Made by a program: the position numbers and the translations under genes | Assembly: GCA_947383275.1 (NCBI GenBank) | Contig: CANDCW010000001.1 | Coordinates: 27,231 to 91,230 of the forward strand | Length of the DNA stretch: 64,000 nt | From: an uncultured Bacillota bacterium | GTDB taxonomy: Bacteria > Bacillota > Clostridia > Oscillospirales > Oscillospiraceae | Direction of reading: 5' to 3' | The notes under the pieces: generated by a model | What the model saw: the letters and a program-made list of their open reading frames with translations, nothing else | Databases searched by the model: none | What the model was told of the DNA's origin: nothing | Part shown: positions 54,657 to 61,563 of the stretch, piece after piece | Position numbering within the stretch: the first letter of the stretch is position 1 | Layout: every line of letters starts with the position of its first letter

Positions 54657-55716
54657 AGTAGAAGGAGTCGTAGGGCAGGCCGCCGCCAATGGACTTGGGC
54701 TCGGCGTGGAAAAGGATGGAGTAATAATCCTCCAGCATATCCCGCATTTCCTGGCCGGTTATAAGGGTCAGGGAGCACTGAGGAATGGCCTTTTCCGCCA
54801 CCTTCTCATTGGGCAGGATGCCCAGCTCCACGGCCAGGGAACCCGCGCCCGGTCCCTCCATGAAGGAGATGGAGTCGCCATATAGGTCGATAAAAGCCTC
54901 AATCAGCGCCGGGTCGCTGTTTTCAATAAACTCGGTGCGGGCAACCAGGCAACCCATCGGCAGCTCGCTGCCCTCCAAATCCTTCCAAGCGTCGGACAGG
55001 GAGACGGCCTCACGAACGGCGCTGTCCTGAACCATCAGGGCGGTGGCGGCGGGGACGGGGAGCATACAGAGACCCGCGTCAGAGGAGGCGATCTGGGCGG
55101 TAATCTCCTGAGGTGTGAGCCACTGGATGTCCACCTGGGAGGGGTCCACGCCGCTGCCCTCCAGCAGGTGGTTGAGGATGTGCTCCGGATTGGCCCCCCG
55201 GGTGTTGGAGGGGGCGTAGAGGGTTTTGCCCTTCAGGTCGGCCATGGAGTGGACGGTATCTCCCTTTTCCAGAATATACAGTACTCCCAAGGTGTTGACG
55301 GCCAGCACCTGGATGCTCCCGCCGCTCTTGGCATAGAGGGTGGCGGCGGCGTTGGTGGCAATGGCGGCGATATCCACGCTTTTGTTGGTCAGGGCGTTGG
55401 TGACCTCCTGGTTGTCGGTGACAATGGTGCTGTCCAGCACAAAGGGCATACCGTCAAAGGCATGCTCGGTGGAGTAGCTGTCCATCAGCCAGGACGCCCC
55501 CACCCCGGTGGGGCCGGACAGGGCCATAAAACGTATGGTTGGAGTATCGGCCTGAGGGGCGGAGGGGCCGGCGGAGCCGGATTCGTCCGGCTGGCTGGAG
55601 CTGGCGGAGTCAGGCGTGGAGGAGCCGGAGCCGTTGGAGACGGGCTTGGGCCCGCAGCCGGCCAGCAGGGACACAGCCAGGGCGGCGGACAGGAGCAGGG
55701 ACAGGGTGCGTTTCAT
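54643..55716 (-). CDS. ABC transporter substrate-binding lipoprotein, NitT/TauT type
   Basis: 357 residues with lipobox SLLAGC near residue 20 and a Ser/Gly-rich linker to about 55. The core reads IRFMALSGPTGVGASWLMDS, VDIAAIATNAAATLYAKSGG and ADLKGKTLYAPSNTRGANPEHIL, the fold of SsuA/TauA/ThiY-like proteins. The ligand cannot be told; nitrate, sulfonate, thiamine-precursor and other ligands occur in this group. Its gene follows the Crp/Fnr regulator by 21 bases. Confidence 0.88.
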   Translation of the reverse strand: MKRTLSLLLSAALAVSLLAGCGPKPVSNGSGSSTPDSASSSQPDESGSAGPSAPQADTPTIRFMALSGPTGVGASWLMDSYSTEHAFDGMPFVLDSTIVTDNQEVTNALTNKSVDIAAIATNAAATLYAKSGGSIQVLAVNTLGVLYILEKGDTVHSMADLKGKTLYAPSNTRGANPEHILNHLLEGSGVDPSQVDIQWLTPQEITAQIASSDAGLCMLPVPAATALMVQDSAVREAVSLSDAWKDLEGSELPMGCLVARTEFIENSDPALIEAFIDLYGDSISFMEGPGAGSLAVELGILPNEKVAEKAIPQCSLTLITGQEMRDMLEDYYSILFHAEPKSIGGGLPYDSFYYGVG

Positions 55717-55737
55717 GGTTGGATCATCCTTTCTTGT

Positions 55738-56379
55738 TCACAGGACCGTTTCCAGTCCTGCGGGATCAATGATGGTGATGCTCTTGCCCTTGCGGACAAT
55801 GAGGCCGCTGTCCTCCAGGGCGGAGAAGGCCCGGTAGAGGGAGGCCCGGCTCACGCCCAGCCGCCGGCAGAGCTCGGTGGCCGGGCAGGAGCTTCCGCTG
55901 CCGGACAGCAGATAACGGGCCAGCTTGCCCTCCGCTCCGGGCTGAGACAGGGTCTGGAGCCGCCCGGACAGGAAGCGGATGCGTCCGGTGAGGTAGCGCA
56001 GGTAGTTTTCCCGGATTTGGCTCTGTTCAGCCAGCAGGCGGTCTACCAGCTGCTGCTCCAGCATCAGGCACAGGCTTGGCCTCTGAGCGGTGACGGTGGC
56101 GGCGAACTCGGCCTCGTCGCTGTATAGGGCCGCGGCCCCAAACAGGTCCCCCGCTTTCAGCACGCTGACGGCCAGCGCCCCTTTGGTTACCCGGAGCTGT
56201 CCGTCCAGCACCACCGCCAGGCTGCGGCGGAAATCCTGGGGGCTGTACACCACTCCCGGCTCAAACCGGACCCTGCTGGCGCCCTCCTCCTCCGCCAGAC
56301 GGAACAGCAGGGCTTTGTCTACGTTCCGGAACAGCGGGCCGCGAAGCAGCAGGGCGGCCTCCTCCCGGGTAAGGGGCAT
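55738..56379 (-). CDS. Crp/Fnr-family transcriptional regulator
   Basis: 213 residues from the ATG at 56379 (MPLTREEAALLL), with GAGGTG eight bases upstream. The N-terminal cupin (residues 10-125; VRFEPGVVYSPQDFRRSLAVVLDGQLRVTK and LKAGDLFGAAALY region) is linked by a dimer helix to a Crp helix-turn-helix (ATELCRRLGVSRASLYRAFS). There is no N-terminal cysteine cluster, so it is not an Fe-S Fnr. First gene of the operon with the ABC importer, and a perfect palindrome covers its own start site, so autoregulation is likely. The effector is unknown. Confidence 0.9.
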   Translation of the reverse strand: MPLTREEAALLLRGPLFRNVDKALLFRLAEEEGASRVRFEPGVVYSPQDFRRSLAVVLDGQLRVTKGALAVSVLKAGDLFGAAALYSDEAEFAATVTAQRPSLCLMLEQQLVDRLLAEQSQIRENYLRYLTGRIRFLSGRLQTLSQPGAEGKLARYLLSGSGSSCPATELCRRLGVSRASLYRAFSALEDSGLIVRKGKSITIIDPAGLETVL

Positions 56380-56389
56380 GGCGATCACC

Positions 56390-56447
56390 TCAAAACTGTC
56401 TTATTTGAGACAGTTTTGATTATACAAGCGCCGCGGGAAAAAGTCAA
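56390..56447 (-). promoter_or_regulatory. Promoter and 30-bp operator of the Crp/Fnr-ABC operon
   Basis: On the minus strand TTGACT (56442-56447) and TATAAT (56419-56424) are exactly 17 bases apart. Right after the -10 lies a perfect inverted repeat with 12-base arms, TCAAAACTGTCT (56390-56401) and AGACAGTTTTGA (56408-56419), spacer six. The dyad covers the transcription start and ends 11 bases before the ATG. The regulator encoded here is the likely binder. Confidence 0.88.
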
Positions 56448-56475
56448 CCCCGGCGATGTCCCTCGCCGGGGTTGA
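56437..56475 (-). terminator. Terminator of the fumarase operon, overlapping the next promoter
   Basis: TCAACCCCGGCG (56444-56455) pairs perfectly with CGCCGGGGTTGA (56464-56475); on the minus strand it is followed by a T-run from 56441. Its left arm contains part of the -35 box of the Crp/Fnr promoter. Confidence 0.87.
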
Positions 56476-56477
56476 AG

Positions 56478-57749
56478 TTATTTCTTTGGCGCCTGCACGG
56501 TCTCCCTGTGTGCCGCGCCGTTGACAACGCGGATGTCCGCAATGACCTGCGCTACCTTGCCCAAGTCATTGGAATTGCTGTAGGTGGCGGTGAGGAGGAA
56601 CAGAAACGGGCCGGTGATGACCTCGCACACTCCCTGGTACAGCCCCTCGCCCGCCTCCTGAATTTCCTTCCAGCCCCAGCGCAGGGCGCCGCCCCTCAGC
56701 TTGCGGGACTCTACCCCGTGGAGGGCGTTGAGATTGTTGGTGAAATGGGCGTCGCCCTGCCGCGTGCGGTAGGCGTTTACCCGCCAGACGGGCCCGTCCC
56801 CTGCGCCGTCGCCCCAGAGGTGGGTGCCGCCGCCGTTTTCCCACGCTTCCCAGCCGTAGAGGTAGGCGCCGGGCAGAGTGAGCCGCAGGGCTCCCAGCGC
56901 GTGGGTGACGGGGCCCTTTCGGTAGCCGGGGGAAAAGGCTTCGCACAGGTCCGGACCCTCGGGCAAGGTGGGTTCCCGTTCCGCCAGGGCGCACAGCTCC
57001 CGGTAAGAGGCCTGGGGCAGGGGGAGCCGAGGGTCCAGCTTGGCGGCCCGCTCCAGGTCATCCAAAATGGAGCCGTTGATGGCGGCATCGTCCAGGCTGC
57101 GGGAGGAGGGGGCAAAGCAGCACGTTTCCCACAGGGCGTTGATGGCCCGGTTGCGGAAGAATTTGGCGTCCTGAGTCCGCCCATTCCAGAGGAAAAAGCG
57201 CCCCGCCAGCGCCTCGATACCACCTTCGTCCACCATGTGCACCAGTTCTGTCAGGCGGAAACGCCCCATGGGAGTGACCACCGTGTCCGGGATATCCTCC
57301 GGGGCGTATTGTTCCAGATCCCAGCACAGCTGCATGCCGGATACGCCTTTGCCGGCCTCCTGGCGGCACACGTCTACCAGGGTCCGGAGCCAGGGGTAGA
57401 AGTGTTCCTCCTTCATGCGCTGAAAGTCCCGGTGGCGGAAAAAGCCGGTTTCATCCTCCACCGTCAGGGCGCGAATGGGCAGGCTGTCCAGCAGCTCCAC
57501 TGCGGCCCGGTGGAACCCCGCTCCGGCGGGAGTGGAGGTACAGCCCCCCCGCACCAGCCATGGCCCCTCCGGCTCTTCCCCGGGCCGCCAGAGGATGCTC
57601 AGCTCTCCCCCAAGCGGGCACATGATCACCTTGAGGCCACCTTCTCCCGCGCTCAGGTGGTAGTTTCGTTCCTCTGCCAGGACGCGTGCGGCCTCTAGCA
57701 GCGCCTGGGGATGTTCAATCCTGCCTGTGAATTGCAAACCAATGCTCAT
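56478..57749 (-). CDS. Uncharacterised 423-residue protein in the fumarase operon
   Basis: No family recognised. It looks soluble and cytoplasmic: no signal peptide and no membrane helix. Starts MSIGLQFTGRIEHPQALLEA; the middle is rich in Trp, Arg and acidic residues (LTELVHMVDEGGIEALAGRF, YLYGWEAWENGGGTHLWGDG), and the C-terminal part has FLFLLTATYSNSNDLGKVAQ. The ATG overlaps the stop of the fumarase beta gene by four bases, so the two are probably co-translated. That and its terminator make it a genuine gene. A role linked to fumarate or hydroxy-acid metabolism is only a guess. Confidence 0.8.
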   Translation of the reverse strand: MSIGLQFTGRIEHPQALLEAARVLAEERNYHLSAGEGGLKVIMCPLGGELSILWRPGEEPEGPWLVRGGCTSTPAGAGFHRAAVELLDSLPIRALTVEDETGFFRHRDFQRMKEEHFYPWLRTLVDVCRQEAGKGVSGMQLCWDLEQYAPEDIPDTVVTPMGRFRLTELVHMVDEGGIEALAGRFFLWNGRTQDAKFFRNRAINALWETCCFAPSSRSLDDAAINGSILDDLERAAKLDPRLPLPQASYRELCALAEREPTLPEGPDLCEAFSPGYRKGPVTHALGALRLTLPGAYLYGWEAWENGGGTHLWGDGAGDGPVWRVNAYRTRQGDAHFTNNLNALHGVESRKLRGGALRWGWKEIQEAGEGLYQGVCEVITGPFLFLLTATYSNSNDLGKVAQVIADIRVVNGAAHRETVQAPKK

Positions 57750-58306
57750 GTGCCGCTCGCCTCCAGATAGGCCGCCGGGCCGCTGGCGTAGAGATCGCCG
57801 CCGTGGGCGTCCAGAATAACGGTGAGGGGCATGTCCTCCACCTCCAGGCGGCGTACCGCCTCACAGCCCAGGTCCTCCCAGCAGATGACCTCCAGCTTCT
57901 TTACGCAAGCGGCCATCAGGGCCCCCGCGCCTCCCAGGGCGGCCATGTAGACAGCGCCGTTGCGGACCACAGCATCCTTGACGGCCTGGTTCCGGGCGCC
58001 CTTGCCGACCATAATGGCCTGGCCCAAATCCAGCAGGCGGGGGGAGTAGGCGTCCATCCGGCCGCTGGTAGTGGGGCCGGCGGAGCCGATTACCTCCCCA
58101 GGCCGTTCCGGGGTGGGGCCGACATAGTATAGAACCGAGTTTTTCACGGGAAAAGGCAGCTGCTTTCCCGCGTCCAGCAGCTCCATCATCCGCTGGTGGG
58201 CGGCGTCCCGGGCTGTGTACACCGTTCCAGACAGCAGCACCGTGTCCCCCGCCCGCAGCCGGCCCAGGTCCTTTTGTGCGATAGGAGTGGTCAGTTTGTA
58301 TTGCAT
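57746..58306 (-). CDS. Class I fumarate hydratase / tartrate dehydratase, beta subunit
   Basis: 186 residues. LRAGDTVLLSGTVYTARDAAHQRM near the start and YVGPTPERPGEVIGSAGPTTSGRMD are diagnostic of the C-terminal subunit of class I fumarases and L-tartrate dehydratases. ATG overlaps the alpha-subunit stop. Fumarase is the more likely activity in a fermenter, but the sequence alone does not exclude tartrate. Confidence 0.93.
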   Translation of the reverse strand: MQYKLTTPIAQKDLGRLRAGDTVLLSGTVYTARDAAHQRMMELLDAGKQLPFPVKNSVLYYVGPTPERPGEVIGSAGPTTSGRMDAYSPRLLDLGQAIMVGKGARNQAVKDAVVRNGAVYMAALGGAGALMAACVKKLEVICWEDLGCEAVRRLEVEDMPLTVILDAHGGDLYASGPAAYLEASGT

Positions 58307-59145
58307 TACAGCACCTCCGTTGCTCTGCGGGTCACATGACAGCTCACATTCACAGCCACCGGAAGGCCGGCCACATGGGTGGGGGCGGTCTCAATGGCCA
58401 GCCCCAGGCAGGTGGTTTTTCCGCCAAACCCCTGGGGGCCGATGCCCAGCCGGTTGATCTCCTCCAGCAGCTCGTCCTCCAAGGCGGCGTAGTAGGGCTC
58501 GCCGTTGGGCTGGTCCAGGGGGCGGAGCAGGGCGTGCTTGGCCAGGGCGGCCACCTTATCGAAGGACCCGCCGATGCCGATGCCCAGCACGGTGGGCGGG
58601 CAGGGGTTGGGGCCGGCCAGCCTGACCGTTTCCAGGACGAAGCGCTTCACGCCCTCCACCCCGTCGGCGGGCTTGAGCATGGCAAGGCGGCTCATGTTTT
58701 CCGATCCGAAGCCCTTGGGGGCCACGGTGAGGACGCACCGGTCCCCAGGGACAATGCGGGTGGTAATTGCGGCCGGGGTATTATCCCCCGTGTTGACCCT
58801 TCGGAGGGGATCGCCCACAATGGACTTACGCAGGAAGCCCTCGCCGTAGCCCCGGCGGACCCCCTGGTGGATGGCCTCCTCGAACTTTCCGTCGATGTAA
58901 ACCTCCTGCCCCAGCTCCACAAAGACGCAGGCCATGCCCGTGTCCTGGCAGATAGGCAGCTCCCGCTCCCGGGCCTGGACCAGGTTATCCTGAAGCAGTC
59001 CCAGGGTCTCACGGGCCAGGGGCCAGGGCTCAGCTTGGCGGCAGCGCTCCAGGGCGGTGGCCACGTCGGCAGGAAGCTGGGTGTTGGCTTGGACGCACAG
59101 CCGGGCTATCGTGTCAGCAATTGCGGAGGCGGAGATGGTACGCAT
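58306..59145 (-). CDS. Class I fumarate hydratase / tartrate dehydratase, alpha subunit
   Basis: 279 residues, Fe-S hydro-lyase. The three cluster cysteines are expected in LPICQDTGMACVF, NPCPPTVLGIGIGG and GGKTTCLGLAIE; all are present. Typical two-gene arrangement with the beta subunit. First gene of a three-gene operon. About 250 bases upstream to the carboxypeptidase gene are AT-rich and hold only promoters. Confidence 0.94.
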   Translation of the reverse strand: MRTISASAIADTIARLCVQANTQLPADVATALERCRQAEPWPLARETLGLLQDNLVQARERELPICQDTGMACVFVELGQEVYIDGKFEEAIHQGVRRGYGEGFLRKSIVGDPLRRVNTGDNTPAAITTRIVPGDRCVLTVAPKGFGSENMSRLAMLKPADGVEGVKRFVLETVRLAGPNPCPPTVLGIGIGGSFDKVAALAKHALLRPLDQPNGEPYYAALEDELLEEINRLGIGPQGFGGKTTCLGLAIETAPTHVAGLPVAVNVSCHVTRRATEVL

Positions 59146-59324
59146 GGCGGCAGACTTCCTTTCCGTAAATTTTTTCCCATTATTTTACCATAGATGTCCG
59201 TAGCTTTCAACGCAAGGGGGAAAAAAGTTACGGGGCTTTGAGGGAAATTTTGAAAATTGTGCAAATTAGCGTACTAGTTTACTAAATTAAAAAGGCGCTT
59301 TGTATAGTATTTTACACAAATAGA

Positions 59325-59353
59325 TTGACTTTTCGTCTGGAAAGATATATCAT
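59325..59353 (+). promoter_or_regulatory. Promoter of the M14 carboxypeptidase gene
   Basis: TTGACT (59325-59330) and TATCAT (59348-59353), 17-base spacer, 43 bases before the ATG. Confidence 0.8.
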
Positions 59354-59396
59354 ATTTAACAGATTCCAACCGCTATATGGAGAGAGGAGTATGTTT

Positions 59397-60866
59397 ATGA
59401 AACGGAATCTAAAACGTGTGCTGTGCCTATGCCTGACCCTGGCTATGGCCTGCGGCGCCTCCCTGATGAGCGCTTCAGCTGTGGAGGGCGCGGAGGCGGA
59501 AGTTCCTGCCTTCATTGCCTCCCGTCCCGACGACCCCGCAGTGATTCCCGAGGGGCTGGAGATCGACTGGAACCACCGCTATACCTACGCCGAGCTGGAG
59601 GGACAGCTCAAGGCTATGGCCAAGAAGTTCCCCGGGATTACGGAGCTGTATTCCATCGGTACCACCTGGCAGGAGCGGGACCTGTGGTGCTTGGAGATTA
59701 CCAACGAGAGGACCGGAAAGGATAACAAGACGGGCATCGGCGTTTTTGCCAACATCCACGGGGGCGAACGAGAGAGCGCTTCCTCCGCCATGTATACCGC
59801 CTGGTGGCTCACCCTGAATTCCGGGGACGATTACGTCAAGGGCCTGCTGGACAAATACGTGATCTATGTCATTCCCGTAATTAACCCGGACGGCTATGAG
59901 CAGTCCTTTATCAACAACAACCGGCCCAATCTGCGCCCCCGGGACCTGAACGGCGACGGCGTGCCCTTCAGCGATCCCTATACCGATATCAACGGCGACG
60001 GCTATATCGCCACCCTCTACCGGGGCAAGGCCGATGACACCCCGTCCACCAAGCTGGCCCGGTTTGGCATGGAGAGCCCCGACTGGGACAAAAACGGCAA
60101 GCTGGGCGACGACCCCCGCAGCAGCGGCATCGACATGAACCGTACCTTCAACTACCAGTGGAACCGCTTCGACATTGAGACGGTGGACACGCAGGTGGTG
60201 GGCAATAACTCCTGGAGCAGCGCGGGGGCCGGCCCGGCCACCGAACCTGAAATTCAGGCCGTTCAGGACTTCTTATATGCCACTCCCATGCACGCCATGA
60301 CCACCCTCCACACCGGCATTCAGTGTGTGCTCTATCCCTGGTGCTACCGTACCTACGATGCGGACAATCCCAAGGACGGGGAGATTCCCTTCATGGCGGA
60401 GACCGCGGAGAAGATGGCAAAGCAGTTCCAGGCCACCACCGGCCGGGGCTTCTACTGGAAGTCCTCCTATGAGGACTACCCCACCTCCGCTGAGATGATC
60501 GACTACGCCTACGGACGGCTGAACATCCACGCCTACACCATTGAAGTGTACAATGGCGGCACCTCTGGTAACATTGAGGACTGCAAGTGGGAGAACAAGC
60601 TGCCTGAACCCACCTGGGTGTTCTACTCCCAGGAGGATATCCGCACCAAGCTGGGCCTGGACCCCGCTGCCCTTACTGATGCGGACGGTAGTCCTCTGGC
60701 GGAGGACGAGGGCCTGTGGTTCTATACCAGCTCCGTGGCCCAGATGGTGGATAAAGCCCCCGACGATCAGGCAACCATGGTCAAGGGCGCCCGGGACGCC
60801 ATCCTCACCATGATCGAGAGCGAGCCCCACGGTCAGGGCGCGGTTGTGCCCCGTTACAAGAAGTAA
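59397..60866 (+). CDS. Secreted M14-family zinc carboxypeptidase
   Basis: 489 residues with a signal peptide (KRVLCLCLTLAMACGASLMS, cleavage near ASA). YTYAELEGQLKAMAKKFPGI opens the catalytic domain. Zinc ligands are His and Glu of NIHGGERES and the His of TTLHTGIQ; substrate-binding Asn-Arg is in DMNRTFNY; the catalytic Glu is in AYTIEVYNGG. An acidic DLNGDGVPFSD...DINGDGY insertion looks like a calcium site. I prefer the ATG at 59397, seven bases from GGAG, over that at 59391. It could trim peptides or cell-wall muropeptides outside the cell. Confidence 0.92.
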   Translation: MKRNLKRVLCLCLTLAMACGASLMSASAVEGAEAEVPAFIASRPDDPAVIPEGLEIDWNHRYTYAELEGQLKAMAKKFPGITELYSIGTTWQERDLWCLEITNERTGKDNKTGIGVFANIHGGERESASSAMYTAWWLTLNSGDDYVKGLLDKYVIYVIPVINPDGYEQSFINNNRPNLRPRDLNGDGVPFSDPYTDINGDGYIATLYRGKADDTPSTKLARFGMESPDWDKNGKLGDDPRSSGIDMNRTFNYQWNRFDIETVDTQVVGNNSWSSAGAGPATEPEIQAVQDFLYATPMHAMTTLHTGIQCVLYPWCYRTYDADNPKDGEIPFMAETAEKMAKQFQATTGRGFYWKSSYEDYPTSAEMIDYAYGRLNIHAYTIEVYNGGTSGNIEDCKWENKLPEPTWVFYSQEDIRTKLGLDPAALTDADGSPLAEDEGLWFYTSSVAQMVDKAPDDQATMVKGARDAILTMIESEPHGQGAVVPRYKK

Positions 60867-60870
60867 ACGC

Positions 60871-60902
60871 AAAAAGGAAGGGACATGGTCCCTTCCTTTT
60901 TA
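60871..60902. terminator. Terminator after the carboxypeptidase gene
   Basis: AAAAAGGAAGGGAC-ATG-GTCCCTTCCTTTTT, perfect 14-bp stem with T-run; symmetric, so active on either strand. Confidence 0.93.
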
Positions 60903-61064
60903 TTACCAGTCGTGACGGCTGGTGTTGATGTTGCAGGCGTAAAAGGTCCGGGCAATCTTGCCGGGGCCGTTGCCCTCAACACAAAGTTGAAAAATTAACT
61001 CCACTACCGGGGCGGTTTCTTCATCTGCGATAAGATGTGCGTCCTCACCCTTTATATATGCTTG
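60903..61064 (-). pseudogene. Remnant of a large serine recombinase (resolvase/TnpX-like)
   Basis: Only about 53 codons remain, closed by an in-frame TAG upstream (61065-61067). They read QAYIKGEDAHLIADEETAPV, then VELIFQLCVEGNGPGKIART and FYACNINTSRHDW. The D-E-E-x-A-P-V-V-x-x-I-F-x-L-C-x-x-G-x-G-P-x-x-I-A-R pattern is that of the recombinase domain in large serine integrases of clostridial transposons and ICEs. There is no catalytic domain and no start, so it is a fragment left by a lost element. Confidence 0.75.
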
Positions 61065-61108
61065 CTACGTTAGCGTGCTTCCCCTTTTCACCCGTGAGTA
61101 AAATTCTC

Positions 61109-61160
61109 TTGACAGAAAGACAACAATGTGTTATATTTATGATGTCAACATCGTGTCATA
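61109..61160 (+). promoter_or_regulatory. Promoter and possible operator of the BlaI-M56 pair
   Basis: TTGACA (61109-61114) and TATATT (61132-61137), 17-base spacer. Just downstream is GATGT-CA-ACATC (about 61141-61152), a dyad that could bind the BlaI-type repressor. The operator assignment is tentative because it lacks the usual TACA/TGTA order. Confidence 0.7.
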
Positions 61161-61179
61161 CATTGAGGAGGCGATTACC

Positions 61180-61563
61180 GTGATACAACAAATATCTGAT
61201 GCTGAACTGGAAATCATGAAAATCGTATGGGGGAACCCGGAGGAGGTGACGCTGTTTCCCTATATCATGGATGGGCTGGCGGCCAAGGGCAAGCCGTGTC
61301 AAAAGAACAGCCTGATTGTTCTGCTGTCGCGGCTGACGAATAAGGGCTTTTTGAGCGCCAGGAAAGTCGGCCGCCGCAACGAATATACCACGCTCATTTC
61401 GGAAACGGAATATCAGACAGCGCAGACAAAAAAATTCCTGGATAAGATTTACGAGGGAAACGCCAAAGGTCTGGTTTCCAATCTGATTATGGGCGACCTG
61501 CTGACAGACGAGGAATACGAGGACTTGAAAAAGCTGTTGGAGAAAGGGAAAGAGCAGCAATGA
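61180..61563 (+). CDS. BlaI/MecI/CopY-family repressor
   Basis: 127 residues from a GTG start at 61180, eight bases after GAGGAGG; the frame is open to 61126 but lacks a ribosome site. ISDAELEIMKIVWGNPEEVT is the classic BlaI/MecI opening, with the winged helix in VLLSRLTNKGFLSARKVGRRNEY and a C-terminal dimerisation and cleavage region. Stop overlaps the M56 gene. Lower GC than the rest of the window, consistent with transfer. Confidence 0.92.
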   Translation: MIQQISDAELEIMKIVWGNPEEVTLFPYIMDGLAAKGKPCQKNSLIVLLSRLTNKGFLSARKVGRRNEYTTLISETEYQTAQTKKFLDKIYEGNAKGLVSNLIMGDLLTDEEYEDLKKLLEKGKEQQ

